NCBI GenBank assembly: GCA_964019695.1
Contig: OZ026516.1
Coordinates: 98,084,368-98,148,367, forward strand
From: Loripinus fragilis
Taxonomy: Eukaryota; Mollusca; Bivalvia; Lucinida; Lucinidae
Length of the DNA: 64,000 bases
Direction of reading: 5' to 3'
This document shows, piece by piece, positions 1 to 10,860 of this stretch. The notes beneath the pieces are model-generated. The model was not told where the DNA came from and searched no databases. It was given only the letters and a program-made list of their open reading frames with translations. Within the stretch, counting starts at the first letter, position 1. Each line of letters begins with the position of its first letter. A program made the translations under genes and the position numbers.

Positions 1-34
1 TTCTCTCTCTCCCATCCTCTCTCTCTCTCTCCAG
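1..34. repeat. CT-rich simple repeat
   Basis: Short (TC)n microsatellite interrupted by CCATCC at the very edge of the window; its full length is not visible. Confidence 0.9.
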
Positions 35-1100
35 AAAATTGTTTGAATTTTACACTGTTCGCATATCATATTTTCTGCTACTGACTACTTAGCAGGAGAT
101 GACTCGTATAAGTTTTTAGCTTACTGTCACATCCTGGTCCATTGACCGTGAAAATTGTTAAATATACACTTGGAAATAAGTTAGGCATCACTTTGGCTAA
201 TGCAAGGGTAAACTAAAGACTAACTCTTCCTTACATTTTAAAAATGTTTCTTCAAACTTTTTCAAATAATAAGAAGTTGTATGATCCAAGGTTACTTTGG
301 CGTTAAAATGACGAAGGTTCAGCAGCACCTGTGATAGTCAGCCGCCATCTTAGCTACAGAAAATTCGTTTCAGATTTTATGACCATATTGATATCTCTTG
401 TGATTCTTTCCTTCCATAAGGTCTGATCGTCTTAATGTTTGGTCGCCCTTGAAGCTGACAGTATGTTTGACAAATTTTGACCAACACGTTATACATTTCT
501 GACCCACTGTTGACGGTAGAGGCATACTTAACCGATGGTAAGTTTTAAAGCCATATTTCGTTCTTTGTCTATACATTTTGGAAGTTGCTAAATTTTGCCC
601 AGAAATTGAACATGGCCTTTTCAGACTTATATGGTCACAGGAGCACAGCAGATTTATCCTTATAATGCTTTATTTGGAATTATCAATGAATTTCTATTTC
701 CATAGCAATTAGTGCAAAAAGCAGATAATTTACGGTAATATGGTTCTGAGCTATAACACTGCTTTTCAAAACTAATTGAGTTTATTCATTGTGAATGATC
801 CATTCTGTTATTAAATGCTGTTTTACCTCCAAATATGTGCTGAAACGAAAGGGCAAACTTAATATCAGAAAAATTAACATTATTCATGTGTGGCATATTC
901 TATCCTCCGTAGCCCAAAAACTTTACCTAACAAACTTCAATAATTCAAGCTGTACCTACATGAGGATTTGAAATATAAGCCATAAATATATAAGTATCGC
1001 CAAGCTATGACAAATTCGATTTTTCAAAATATTTTCTCATGACATTTGTTTTGTTGCTTTACGTCCCAAGTCAACAGCTATGGTCATGGTGGGACGGTAC
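35..1100. other. Intergenic, nothing recognised
   Basis: AT-rich sequence without a recognisable gene. A minus-strand open frame at 370-576 is Lys/Arg-rich with one CxxC but matches no family I know and shows no coding context, so it is not called. Confidence 0.6.
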
Positions 1101-1172
1101 TCTCATGACATAAAGTGATGGTTAACTTTTTTTAACCATCAATGCTCATGTCATAAAGTGATGTTTAACTTT
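1101..1172. repeat. Local direct repeat with hairpin
   Basis: Two about 29-bp direct copies (from 1101 and 1145) share TCATG.CATAAAGTGATG.TTAACTTTTT. Between them GATGGTTAA (1117) and TTAACCATC (to 1140) form a perfect 9-bp inverted repeat around a short T loop. No gene is associated. Confidence 0.75.
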
Positions 1173-1438
1173 TTCCAAGTGTATACTTGTGTGTATATAA
1201 AGAAAGAAAATATTGTTTAAACCAATTGGAAATCCCATCCGGCTTAAATGGTTTAATAGCTTGATTTTTTGTCTTGTATGCCAGTATAAAATACTAATTC
1301 TGTTAACTAGTAATTATTGTATTTCGTGAACAGGTTTTCATCGAGCATCTGTTTACGACCACTTAAATTTCTAATTACAGTATCAAGTGAATTAAATTGA
1401 ATTTAATAGAACATGTACCAGCTTGTTCAATACTATAT

Positions 1439-1667
1439 GAGCCGTGACTTGTGATTTCCAACAATGTGGCATTTTGACAAGTGCAACTCAGACCAACCTA
1501 TGCAGCCTCCTGTTAAGCTCAGAAATTCCAAATGATGTTCAGTCAGTAGCTTAACAGAATACTCAAGCGACTTGCAAATGCTCTGATCAGACTGCGCGTA
1601 TGCGCAGGCTGGTCTGAGCCTTGCTGGTCGCACATACCACATTGTTGGAAATCTCATGCACTGGCTC
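1439..1667. mobile_element. MITE, family C, copy 1
   Basis: A 229-bp non-coding element with about 31-bp imperfect terminal inverted repeats: GAGCC...TTTCCAACAATGTGG on the left, and the reverse complement ending in GGCTC on the right. It is flanked by ATAT on both sides (1435-1438, 1668-1671), a 4-bp target duplication. Inside is a palindromic CAGACTGCGCG/TGCGCAGGCTG segment. A second copy lies at 5572-5808. Superfamily not determined. Confidence 0.85.
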
Positions 1668-1799
1668 ATATAATTAAGCAATACTTTGTTTCTTTCCGTA
1701 GGCTGAAAACTAGGAAGCTTTACACGAGCGTAGAGTAGGTATGGAGGAATGCTCTCTAGATTTATTTGATTTAATTTAATCATTTGTTTTTTTTCTGAT

Positions 1800-1818
1800 G
1801 GGGGGGGGGGGGGGGGGG
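1800..1818. repeat. Poly-G run
   Basis: Nineteen consecutive G, a likely site of length error in assembly. Confidence 0.9.
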
Positions 1819-2689
1819 CTGATTATTTCCAACAGCTTAAATCTAGAATATATTTTTTCAGACAAAGTGAAAGCATTGAATTATTTTTAGCAACCATAAA
1901 AGTATTTTTACAATTGCTATTAGGTCCTTTACGCATGTTTAACCTCAGTTTCATCGAGTTAGGAAATATCAATAAAAAGCAACTAATTACACGTTACTAG
2001 AGGCAGAATTACATATCAGGCGCGTAGGTAGCCCTGTAACGATGTGGATTCATGGTGCGAGCTGATGCATTCTGGTGCTCCAAAGTACGATATTACAAAC
2101 GTTAAAATCAACAATTACAAGGATAATAAATTAACAACAACCAAAATATTGCCATATCATCCTCCAATATCAACCGAGATGAGCATGTTAGTATGAAAGT
2201 AAATACATTCGCGCTATACAAGAGGGGTCTGGGTGGCGACAGCCCCCCTCCTCCCCAGAAGCTAAAGAAATTGTTTTAAAAATCAAACGAAATGGAGGCT
2301 TTTCCTTTAAGGTGTAACCTTTAAAATTTATAGTTTACTTTTGGGAAGGGCTCTCTTAATCCCAAAACTAGGAGCTTGCTTCCCAGCTCCCCTAAAATAA
2401 TTACCAGTGCTCCCCAGGTCCCTGAAAATAAATAGCCCTTCTCCCCAGATCCCCCAAACCCCAGGGGGCCCCACATATGGTTCATTATCGGTGCAACTAT
2501 AATTAAATATTCCGCATTCACAAAACACATGTTCATTTTGACAAAGGAAGATAAATCTTGCATCGGCAAGTACCAGCACTTCAATGGTCCGGGAACAGAT
2601 CTAAATAATTCTTGCGAGAAACCGAGATTGGCCATTGGTCTGTCAAAATAAAGCGTTGAATGGCTTATTGTTTAAAAATGGCCGCGGTT
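1819..2689. other. Intergenic with C-rich repeat fragment
   Basis: No gene. The stretch at about 2340-2480, with CTCCCCAG / CCTGAAAATAAA / CCCCAGATCCCC, recurs in diverged form at about 38,225-38,310, so it is a dispersed repeat fragment. Overlapping minus-strand open frames here are by-products of its low stop-codon content. Confidence 0.6.
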
Positions 2690-4287
2690 GGGTAAATATT
2701 TTGCAGCCAAACGTCAACTTTAATAGTCATATCTGTGCGTGGTTCGGCCATTTTACTGCTAAGGAAGAGAAATCAGGTTTTAGTTATGTTAATAAGCATT
2801 TTAGACCGCACAAACGTGCGTGCATTTCATTAAAGTCTGACCGTATATACACTGACCTCAAATGTACGAGACCTGTTTCATGTTTATATGAACAAATGTG
2901 AATTTCATTTTTCGAGTTTGCATGTAAATAAAATAAATAACTTTTGCTTTCTTTTAATTAACGGATGTGTCCCTTGTATGACCAAATAGACAAATAGGCA
3001 ATTTAAAGCATAACCATAACACAGCGTCCCAAAATACACGTCCACCCCCTTTTACTGATTTTAAGACTGCTAAAACGGATGTATTTCTAATGAAAATGCG
3101 CATAAAAGTGTTCACATTTATTTAAAGTTTAGAAGAGCATTCGGTCGATTATTTCAATGAAAAACAGCTTCTGTGTGCCTGCTTTTTCTTGACAACTGGG
3201 CTTTATAAGTTCTACCATACGCGTGCCAAAATGGGCATTCCATGTATAAAATATGTCATGGAAGAATTGTGAAAAACAAATTGTCAAAACTCACAGCCGA
3301 TACAAATTCTTAAATAGATCAAGAATATATCGCCAATAAATCTGATCACCAAATATTGCAATCATGTATTTTGCTTACAATTTAGTGGGGCTTTGGAAAT
3401 TGTAACCCCCAAAAAAATGATGTTTAAGTTCCTTCAAAAAAGTAAATATCCACAGGAAATGCTTCATTTCTTAGCAGAACACACTCTTATCATTTATGTA
3501 CAATTTATAATTGGTTCCAAGAGAAAAACTTCATCCCTTTAAGAGAAATCGTTCGAGAACGATTTTGAACATTTCGTTTCAGACATCGATTTTAAACGCT
3601 TAAATTTTGATTACTTATCTTCAGAGACTATTTTAATCCAGCGAATAAAGCTAAGAGCTATTTTCTTGGTGACTGCTCATTCCTGGAGCTCGGATTAACC
3701 AATGTAAATTTATTTTTACTAAATATAATAAGAATTAAATGAGATACGGCAATTTCAAATTTGTTTAAATAAACATGAAACACCTCTTGTAATAACCCTT
3801 AAAGCGCTTATCACGAAAATTCGTATGTTTTTGTTTTCTGCTGAAACATTTTGAAGTCTCTTTAACAAACATTGTAGATCCAGATCAGACTGCTTCTATA
3901 AGAGCAGTCTGCTCTGGTTCCACACTGTTTACGTCTTTAGTTATGTTAAACAATAAACGATTTCGAATGTAGTTATTTTGCTGGCGTTTTAAAGTTTAAA
4001 TAATTACTGTCTTTACCAAGGTGTATGGTACAATGATAGAATCCGTGCTCGATATGAGTAGAGTTACGTAGTTGGTCACGTTATGGTACATTGTTCAACT
4101 GATTGGATAGATATAGGATTTTCTTTCATACTTCTAACTGTAAATCTGTTTCGTCACCCTACTCTTATCGACCATGGACTATACAGTTACCTTCGAATAA
4201 CATCACACCTCATTTTCAGCTTTTGTCCATGTCTAAAGTAGACCAGTCTTATTTACTCATTCTTGAGGTGCCGCCTTTACAGTAACC
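2690..4287 (-). mobile_element. MITE family A, old interrupted copy
   Basis: Reverse-oriented copy of the element at 8408-8939. One end (about 2700-2870) matches the right third of that element (CAACTTTAATA, GTGGTTCGGCCAT, CGTGCGTGCATTTC). The rest (about 3790-4287) matches its left two thirds, ending at the terminal repeat GCCGCCTTTACAGTAA (to about 4283). About 900 bp of unrelated sequence separates the halves, so something appears to have inserted. An internal palindrome at 3879-3916 pairs CCAGATCAGACTGC with GCAGTCTGCTCTGG. The 88-codon open frame at 2635-2901 lies in this repeat and is not a gene. Confidence 0.65.
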
Positions 4288-4298
4288 AAACAGTTCAA

Positions 4299-4563
4299 TA
4301 ATGCGTCTGCTGAAACACAGGTAAGTTATTTATTTAGGACATGCTAGTATTATTAATTTTGATATTTAATACCCGACAGACACACATTGATGAGACGCTG
4401 ATGCAATGTCATCAACTTTAGCTCGCCGTTGCTTCGTCTCTCTGCTGGAACGCAGAAAAGTTATTTATTTAAATATGACATGCTTGTATAAATATTCAAT
4501 ACCCGACAGACACACAATAATGAGACAACGTTTAACTAACGCTGATATAATGACATCAACATT
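4299..4563. repeat. Tandem duplication, about 135-bp unit
   Basis: Two diverged direct copies (about 4299-4425 and 4432-4563) share CGTCT.CTG, AAGTTATTTATTTA, GACATGCT.GTAT and TACCCGACAGACACACA followed by TGAGAC and GACATCAAC. The 88-codon open frame at 4406-4672 crosses the second copy and is not supported as coding. Confidence 0.65.
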
Positions 4564-5571
4564 ATATAGAGGGACATTGTTTCAACATATTAAATTTTAT
4601 TGTTTAAACAGTTATGCGTTGTTTAAACCAGATATGTCGTGGTTTGATTTCAGTTCTATATATCTTGTTTAGGTTTCCATTTTTGGCGAATACTGGAAAT
4701 AATTACCCCTTTTCCTCGATTTTGTAATTTCCAGGCAATGCGTTTTTCTACTTCCGACGCACTATTAACGTGGTTTTGCACATTTATATGTCCTTGCATG
4801 TTGATCTTCTGACAAACATTGAAGTAGACATTGTTAAACAATCAAATTGTTGTTTCCAGTCAACCAGTGTTTTCAATCTTAGGATACTTGTGTATCGTCT
4901 AAGTGCAGGTGTGAATGCTGTAAAATAAGAAAATGCTCAAGCTTTATAGAAACAAATATATTAAAAGTAAGCAAATAGGATCAGGAAATACTACAATCAC
5001 CTACTGTAGACCAACCCACGGCATTGCGAGGGAGAGCCACACAACAATAACAGTCACAAGACGTCAGAGAGACAATGCATCATCACTGAGAGATAATCTT
5101 ATCAACTTACAGACTATAATGAAACAGAGACAAGGGTTGACGACTCATCTGCAATCGGGAATGCCTCGGCAGTTTCCGTGAAATTAGACCTCGGTCTACT
5201 TTGATAAAGTGAGGCTGACGTCACATGAAACCATGTCAACACAATAACAGGTGTTATTGCAGCGAATCAAACTTAGCTATAAATGAAGTTTAGGTTGTTT
5301 CACTAAAATATCGCTATACATCCGAGGCTTGATTCTCGAATTGTTTTTTTTTTCGATTGGACTCACCTGTAGATAGTCAGAGCTAAAGTAAACTTCAAGT
5401 TGAGCCGCGATGGTCCGAGCCAAAGACAGCCATCAGGCACCAACCCAACGATTTCATTTCTAGCATTCAATAAAATATAAGATCCGATTATCAGCTATGC
5501 ATGTTTAATCTAAACCACGCTTCAATGATTAAAGTACAGTACAGTTCCAAATGGTGTAAGTCACTACATTT
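4564..5571. repeat. Intergenic with dispersed repeat pieces
   Basis: No gene. About 5000-5170 (CTACTGTAGACCAACCCA) resembles 11,280-11,330. About 5190-5290 (TCTACTTTGATAAAGTGA, CTGACGTCACATGAAACCATG) matches both flanks of the short Gypsy element at 56,739-59,561 and is an uninterrupted version of its insertion site. About 5345-5450 (AGATAGTCAGAGCTAAAG) resembles 11,720-11,790 and, inverted, 22,120-22,220. Confidence 0.6.
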
Positions 5572-5808
5572 GAGCCACGACATGTGATTTCCAACATTGT
5601 GGCATTTTGACAAGTGTAGACTCAGACGAGCCTCTGCAGCCTCCCTTTAAACTTAGAAACACCAAATGATGTTTAGTCAGTAGCTTAACACTCATAGAAT
5701 ATTCAAGCGACTAGCAAAGGCTCTGATCAGACTGCGTGTATGCGCAGGCTGATCTGCGGCTTTGCTGGTGGCACGTACCACATTGTTGGAAATCCCATGC
5801 CATGGCTC
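5572..5808. mobile_element. MITE, family C, copy 2
   Basis: A 237-bp relative of the element at 1439-1667, with the same GAGCC...GGCTC ends and internal GCGTGTATGCGC palindrome. It is flanked by ATTT on both sides (5568-5571, 5809-5812). A 4-bp duplication in both copies fixes the element ends. Confidence 0.85.
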
Positions 5809-5989
5809 ATTTAAAGTTTTAAAACATTTTCAAATGAATAGACTCCATTTTTAGCGTTTGTATACTTAAATGACTGGATGGCTCTCGCTGTTAGTTCAAT
5901 CAGAAACAAAAGTAGTTTTGGGGAAAAATATTTTTTCAAATATGAAACAATCTAAAGATGTTTAAGATATATCCTAGCCTTGAATTGTT

Positions 5990-6250
5990 TTTCTGAAAAT
6001 TCAATGTAAACAAATTATGAATCGATACAATCAAATTGCACACCTGACCCAGAATACCAAAGGGGAAAGTGACAAAAACACAAGAAAACATCACATACAG
6101 GAGAGCCAAGATGTCAACCCTTTCCCAGCAGGTAACCACAAGGCTGCATGACAGATACAAGATAATATGGCAAAGACAAACACAAAATAAAAATCAAAAG
6201 GTCCGCAAAAGAAGTTCCACCTTGGAACGGCCAGTAAGAAAATTAATAGT
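5990..6250 (-). repeat. Dispersed repeat family B, reverse copy
   Basis: Reverse complement of the motif series seen around 20-24.8 kb: GAATCGATACAATCAA, CACCTGACCCAG, AAAGTGACAA, AGCCAAGATGTCAACCCTTTCCCAGCAGGT, then TTCCACCTTGGAACGG. The small open frames on both strands here are products of the repeat. Confidence 0.75.
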
Positions 6251-7789
6251 GGGCTAAAACAAAGACGTACTGAAGTCTGTCAGTCAGTTGTTATCAACTT
6301 CCATGTAAAGTACTATCAGGTTAGTACAAGACCAGGTAAGTGACGAGACGGCATAAGGTTTTTGAGCTGAATGGATTGGAACTCTGGCTGCCACGGCAAC
6401 ATTTTGCTTCCATAGACTTCTATGTGCGAAACTTTGACAAAACCATGACGCTCACAGCTTATATACTTTTTTATGTAGCAATGATTTGGTCCCCCACATA
6501 TATTCTATCAACCATGGACCCTCTAAACCCAATATATTTAATTTTGTTGCCTTTAATATTTTGACGAAATGCCTTATATCTCAAAATACATTTGATATAC
6601 CACTAACATATTATTTTGTTACATAGGATGTGGCGCATGACATATATGCCCTTTTCTTCCGCATAAAATGCCTAAACTTCAAGGGAGGCCACCTAATGTG
6701 GTGAAAGTGATTTTCCATACCATACGGAACCGCTCTTAAAGGAAAGAATTCGCTACCTCTGGGAGCAAACTCTCTCCTTTAAGACAAGTTCCCATTTCGA
6801 AAAGGGAAACAATTGAAGAGAATCACTGCTGGATCCAATAGTCTCCCTTTGCTGTGCGTAACTTTTTCGGCGTTCTGGCTACGCCACTGTCCTGCCAATA
6901 TTTTGTCCTAAATTTATCATGAAAGGGATAAAAGGTGTCTGTCCTAATCTACGTTATCTGTCGTCGTTTATTGTCAGCACTTTTGAATCATACTATAAGT
7001 CATTTAGGCCAAAAACATACATGTTTGTGTGTATGTAACACACGTATGCTTTGTTTGATTAAGTTTTCTTTCTGCTCCTACAAGACCAATATATCTCGTT
7101 ACAGTAATTTAAAATATGGATTGTCCTTGCAGGTTTTAACTTCTGAAAAGTTGGTTATATTCTTTAGCAAATCAAAGTTGCTTATCAAAATTCCATTTCA
7201 AATAATGGGCTGGGGAAGAGAGTAGCAAAGAAAAGTATACTGGTCATCTATAGAGTCGTGTTTACCGAGCATGATGAATATACTTTGAGAACTGAAGCTA
7301 TCGAGTGTATCGACAATGAATCACTTTAATGATTTTGGTGTATGCGAACTAGCATCTTGCACACGTTCTATAAGTTTACATAAGAACATAACAAAGGTAT
7401 GTTAAGTGCATTTTTGAATGGTCAAATTTGATGCTGTATAGCAAGCGCCTATTATGAGGAAACTGCCCACATAGGAAGTACTGTAAAGAGGGCTTGAATT
7501 TGGTCTGTTAAAGATTGGATAAAAACGTCATCTCTTCAGATGAACCCATGTTCAAAACCAATACCCATCGCACACTCAGAAGGCCCTGCGTCTGAAACGC
7601 GAAACGTGTTTTGACAGCATACATTGATAGGTGTGTAAAGAATCCACTGGGAGTCAATGTGTGTGTGTGTGTGGGGGGGGGGTCAATCTCGTGACGTCTA
7701 AAGGGGTCTGACAACTTAACTTGTAAATGGAACTATCGACAGTAAGGCATATCAGGATAATATTATAAACGGTATAAAACTCTAATATA
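6251..7789. other. Intergenic, nothing recognised
   Basis: AT-rich sequence. Open frames at 6340-6564 and 6935-7225 show no recognisable domain. A (GT)n/(G)n tract sits at about 7656-7682. No RNA gene or promoter can be supported. Confidence 0.5.
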
Positions 7790-8111
7790 AATGTACAATG
7801 CCCCAAGCATCCAACAAAATAAGGCACTATGCCATAGCTTAGTAAATCATTTGCACGTTCATCAGGGACTAGGGTAGTGGTACATTTTTTTGGCCACCAA
7901 ACAGTTCAGATCTGAGCCCCATAGAGACTCTCTGGAGCATTGTAAAGCGTCACATTGGAGGAATACCAATTATAAAAGACAGAAATCTGGAGAAATGTTT
8001 TATTATTTGGTACGCCTTGAAAACAGATGGCCTGAAAGTCCTATATTCGACTATACCAAATAGAATCCAAGCTGCCATTAGAACCAACGGTAGTGTTACT
8101 AAGTATGAGAT
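7790..8111 (+). pseudogene. Tc1/mariner transposase remnant
   Basis: The frame from about 7885 reads WPPNSSDLSPIETLW, then an IVKRHIGG segment, and ends IQAAIRTNGSVTKY. This is the C-terminal third of a Tc1-like transposase, including the Glu of the DD34E triad (in PIE) and the typical TKY end. Upstream, in another frame (from 7794), YNAPS stands where DNAPS is usual, so the second catalytic Asp is lost and a frameshift separates the two parts. The N-terminal DNA-binding half and terminal repeats are not recognised. A dead fragment. Confidence 0.8.
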
Positions 8112-8407
8112 AACATGCCTTATTTTCGCCAAAAATGAAATCAATTCCAAGATAAAATGTTGTGTTACTATAGTGCTATATATGTGCATTGATAAAACCT
8201 AGAAGTAATGATGATCTGCGCCTTTTAATATATTGCAACACCAGAATTATAGTGCATAAGGTATGTAGATAATTATGACAATAATCGCTATCTAGAAAAA
8301 TTATATAAAGCAGCTGTACTTCTGAATAACCAGCTATGTATTAAAATCTGGCTGGTTATTGAATATACTGCTGAATATACTGCTAGGGATTTTAAAATAT
8401 GTTACGT

Positions 8408-8939
8408 GACTTTTCGCTTACTGTAAAGGCGGTGCCTCATGAATGCGTAATTAGAATTAGTCAACCTTAGGCATAGGTAAAAGCTGAAAATGAGGCGTTG
8501 TTTTATTCAAAAGTAACTGTATCATATTGTGCTCCAACCCCAGTCATTATTTAGTCCTTAAAACGCCAGCCAAATAACTGCATCTGAAAATGTCTATTTA
8601 ACATAAGCAGGGAAGCAAACATTGTGGACCCTGATCGGACTGCTCCTAGAGTAGCAGTTTGATCTGGGTCCACACTGTTTATCTATGAGGCTTCAAATAG
8701 TTTAGTGGACGACAAAAACATACATTTTGTGATTATGCGCTTTAAGGGTTAGTAAATGCGAGTTCAGTGTCTATACGGTTAGGATTTTCACGAAATGCAC
8801 GCACGTTTGCTCAAAAAGCTTACTAACTATTCACCGAATTATAAATAAAACTTGATTTCCCTTCCTTAGCACATGAAATAGCCGAACCACACCCAGATAT
8901 GAATATTAAAGTTGCCGCCTTTACAGTAAGCGAAAAGTC
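8408..8939. mobile_element. MITE family A, complete copy
   Basis: A 532-bp element with perfect 25-bp terminal inverted repeats (8408-8432 and 8915-8939) containing CTTACTGTAAAGGCGG and its reverse complement. No coding capacity. An internal palindrome (GATCGGACTGCTCC / GTAGCAGTTTGATC) lies around 8632-8675. Related copies are at 18,655-19,090 and, inverted and interrupted, at 2690-4287. The autonomous partner is not visible in the window. Confidence 0.85.
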
Positions 8940-9042
8940 AAGTAATGCAACTGTAAATAAGATATGGGATCGTATTACCAGCTGAATAACTATCTACAAA
9001 CTACAAGCCATCTTCACCTACCTATTCATACAACACACCTTT

Positions 9043-9048
9043 TTTATT
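9043..9048 (-). promoter_or_regulatory. Polyadenylation signal of the GT61 gene
   Basis: AATAAA on the minus strand about 50 bp past the stop codon. Another AATAAA overlaps the stop itself (9099-9104). Positional assignment only. Confidence 0.5.
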
Positions 9049-9099
9049 AACTAAGAGCTAATTGTTTAGCCTTTTAATTTGGTAACGTTTGCTTTAATT

Positions 9100-10524
9100 T
9101 TATTTATCTGAACACATTTCTTTCAACAAGTCATTGACAATATCATTGACAACAACAGGATCCACGTATGTAATTTCTGCAGCAAATATAGCATTATTAA
9201 ACCAGGATTTATATTTCAATCCATGCCACAAGGCAATAGATCTGAAGTGGGTTAAACGAGAAAGTTGATTGGGGAAAAGTTCCACCAGTGCACCATGGGG
9301 CGGTAAAAAGAGCGAATGCACCAACCCAGCTCCATGCATACCAATCATGATATCCGTGTCCGTGACAAATTCTAGTTGTTCGCGCATGGAATAAGTATCC
9401 AATTGTAAGCCGCGTATGCTAAGGCTTGAAAATTTCGATTTCAATGACGTCTCAAGTTCCTTTTCATTTTGTATTTTCCTCTGTACGCGACCTTGTGGAT
9501 TTCTCGGATGAGCAACATAGTTCCTCCGCCAAATAAACATAACTCGAACTGATGAGCAATTTAGTTTTCGAACTTCTTCGATGTTGTAAGAGCTGATGAC
9601 AAACTTACGAAATTCCTCTAACAATGGAATTTTCTTTAATTCATTATTGTGCATAGGACTGTTATATCCCATAATATTCCAGAATAATGTCGAAATTGTA
9701 ACGGGTTCCTTTATATCGCCAGCTCTAGTGACACGTTTAAAAAGTTTAGTCCAGATATCTTCCATTTCACTCTTAGGGTGGCCATCTATCCACAATATAG
9801 TAACAGATAATGGATCCAGGTAAAACATGTTACATACAAGGAATACATTGTAGATATCCAACATTGTAAAGTACACATGTGCATACTCATATCGCTGAAC
9901 ACAGATTGTTGGCTCTTCAATGCGCCTACTCGGTAATGGAAGACTTGTGTGGAAGTTAATAGCCTGCATCCAGTTTTGAAGATGATCCTTATTTGAAAAT
10001 TTATAACTTGTAACCAAACTCTTGCTATAAGGGCATGGTAAATTGAAGTAGCCTTTCGATAATCTGTAATATTCATCCTTTTCATTTTGGTTTATGACGT
10101 CAGTGATATTTTCGCCGCCAATTTTACCTCGTCCTCTGGAAGGATCGAGTGAAACATTTTTTAACACCGCAAATATATTACCGAAGCCTTCAAATGATCC
10201 ATCACAAAGCTGTATTCTGTCTTTTAGATAGCTACCAAGTAAAACGTTGGGTTCAGACCATTTCCTGACTGCAACCGGTATGTGTACTGGTGTTAAGTGA
10301 ATGCGTTCAGCCTTTAAAGAAGAATAGCCATTCTTAAATATGCCTGAGAGCGTTTGATTATCCGTAGAGTGTTGATCACCTGTGGAACGTTTTGCATTTT
10401 TGCTAAAGTCAAAGATAAAGTTTTCTGAATCTAGTAGATAGGCGTGCAAAATACAAAATACTATAAAATAAATAGTGGACACTATTACAATACTCTTGCT
10501 TAGAATACGAACACCACTGCCCAT
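9100..10524 (-). CDS. GT61-family glycosyltransferase (EOGT/POMGNT2-like)
   Basis: Probable Golgi/ER glycosyltransferase transferring a sugar from a nucleotide donor to a glycoprotein; the exact reaction cannot be read from the sequence. A continuous 474-codon frame starts at the ATG at 10,524; an in-frame GTG eight codons upstream would make 482 but is an unlikely animal start. A hydrophobic segment at residues about 11-31 behind a short basic N terminus indicates type II topology. GT61 landmarks: EYAHVYFTMLDIYN (about 213-226), IWRRNYVAHPRNPQGR (about 331-346) and MIGMHGAGLVHSLFLPPHGA (393-412), the family's C-terminal signature. N-glycosylation sequons (NVS, NIT, NCS) are present. It lacks a KDEL-type tail, unlike EOGT, arguing for a Golgi or lineage-specific paralogue. 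No introns and no visible decay. Alternative: a xylosyltransferase-like GT61. Confidence 0.88.
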   Translation of the reverse strand: MGSGVRILSKSIVIVSTIYFIVFCILHAYLLDSENFIFDFSKNAKRSTGDQHSTDNQTLSGIFKNGYSSLKAERIHLTPVHIPVAVRKWSEPNVLLGSYLKDRIQLCDGSFEGFGNIFAVLKNVSLDPSRGRGKIGGENITDVINQNEKDEYYRLSKGYFNLPCPYSKSLVTSYKFSNKDHLQNWMQAINFHTSLPLPSRRIEEPTICVQRYEYAHVYFTMLDIYNVFLVCNMFYLDPLSVTILWIDGHPKSEMEDIWTKLFKRVTRAGDIKEPVTISTLFWNIMGYNSPMHNNELKKIPLLEEFRKFVISSYNIEEVRKLNCSSVRVMFIWRRNYVAHPRNPQGRVQRKIQNEKELETSLKSKFSSLSIRGLQLDTYSMREQLEFVTDTDIMIGMHGAGLVHSLFLPPHGALVELFPNQLSRLTHFRSIALWHGLKYKSWFNNAIFAAEITYVDPVVVNDIVNDLLKEMCSDK

Positions 10525-10801
10525 TTTAAGCAATTTGTTTACAGCCACAAGTCAGACAGAAGAATATCAAAAGATAAACACCCTGTACAACCTATACAAA
10601 ACTCGCATTCTGTCAGACAGATGTGTATCTAAATGATATCAGCCCTGTTTTTCGTGGACACATATTCCTCTAACCATGACGGATCCTGATAGGGGTGGGG
10701 GCAGGGGTCCCCCTGGAAAGTCACAAAGCTATAGGACTCCTTAGCCGTACTGGTCCGGATCCCTGGACAATCGCAAAGCTACCAGGCCAGCATTTAATGT
10801 T
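10525..10801. other. Upstream region of the GT61 gene
   Basis: Presumed 5' flank or UTR of the minus-strand gene. CTGTCTGAC appears twice in inverted/direct context (about 10,550 and 10,610). No clear TATA box or splice acceptor could be fixed. Confidence 0.3.
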
Positions 10802-10860
10802 GGGCCATTATCAGCCCGCCAGCGAAACATCATTTAATGCTGGTGGTCGGATGATGGCCC
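10802..10860. repeat. Imperfect inverted repeat
   Basis: GGGCCATTATC...CGCCAGC pairs with GCTGGTGG...GATGATGGCCC: 22-bp arms with a few mismatches around an ATCATTTAAT loop. It lies in a longer palindromic region also containing CAGCATTTAATG (about 10,788). Probably a MITE remnant. Confidence 0.6.

Noticed and set aside
2635..2901. 88-codon ORF
   Set aside because: Coincides with the conserved right part of MITE family A, which is non-coding in its other copies.
10525..10548. Longer GT61 start at 10,548
   Set aside because: The upstream in-frame codon is GTG, not ATG; the ATG at 10,524 still leaves a complete membrane anchor.
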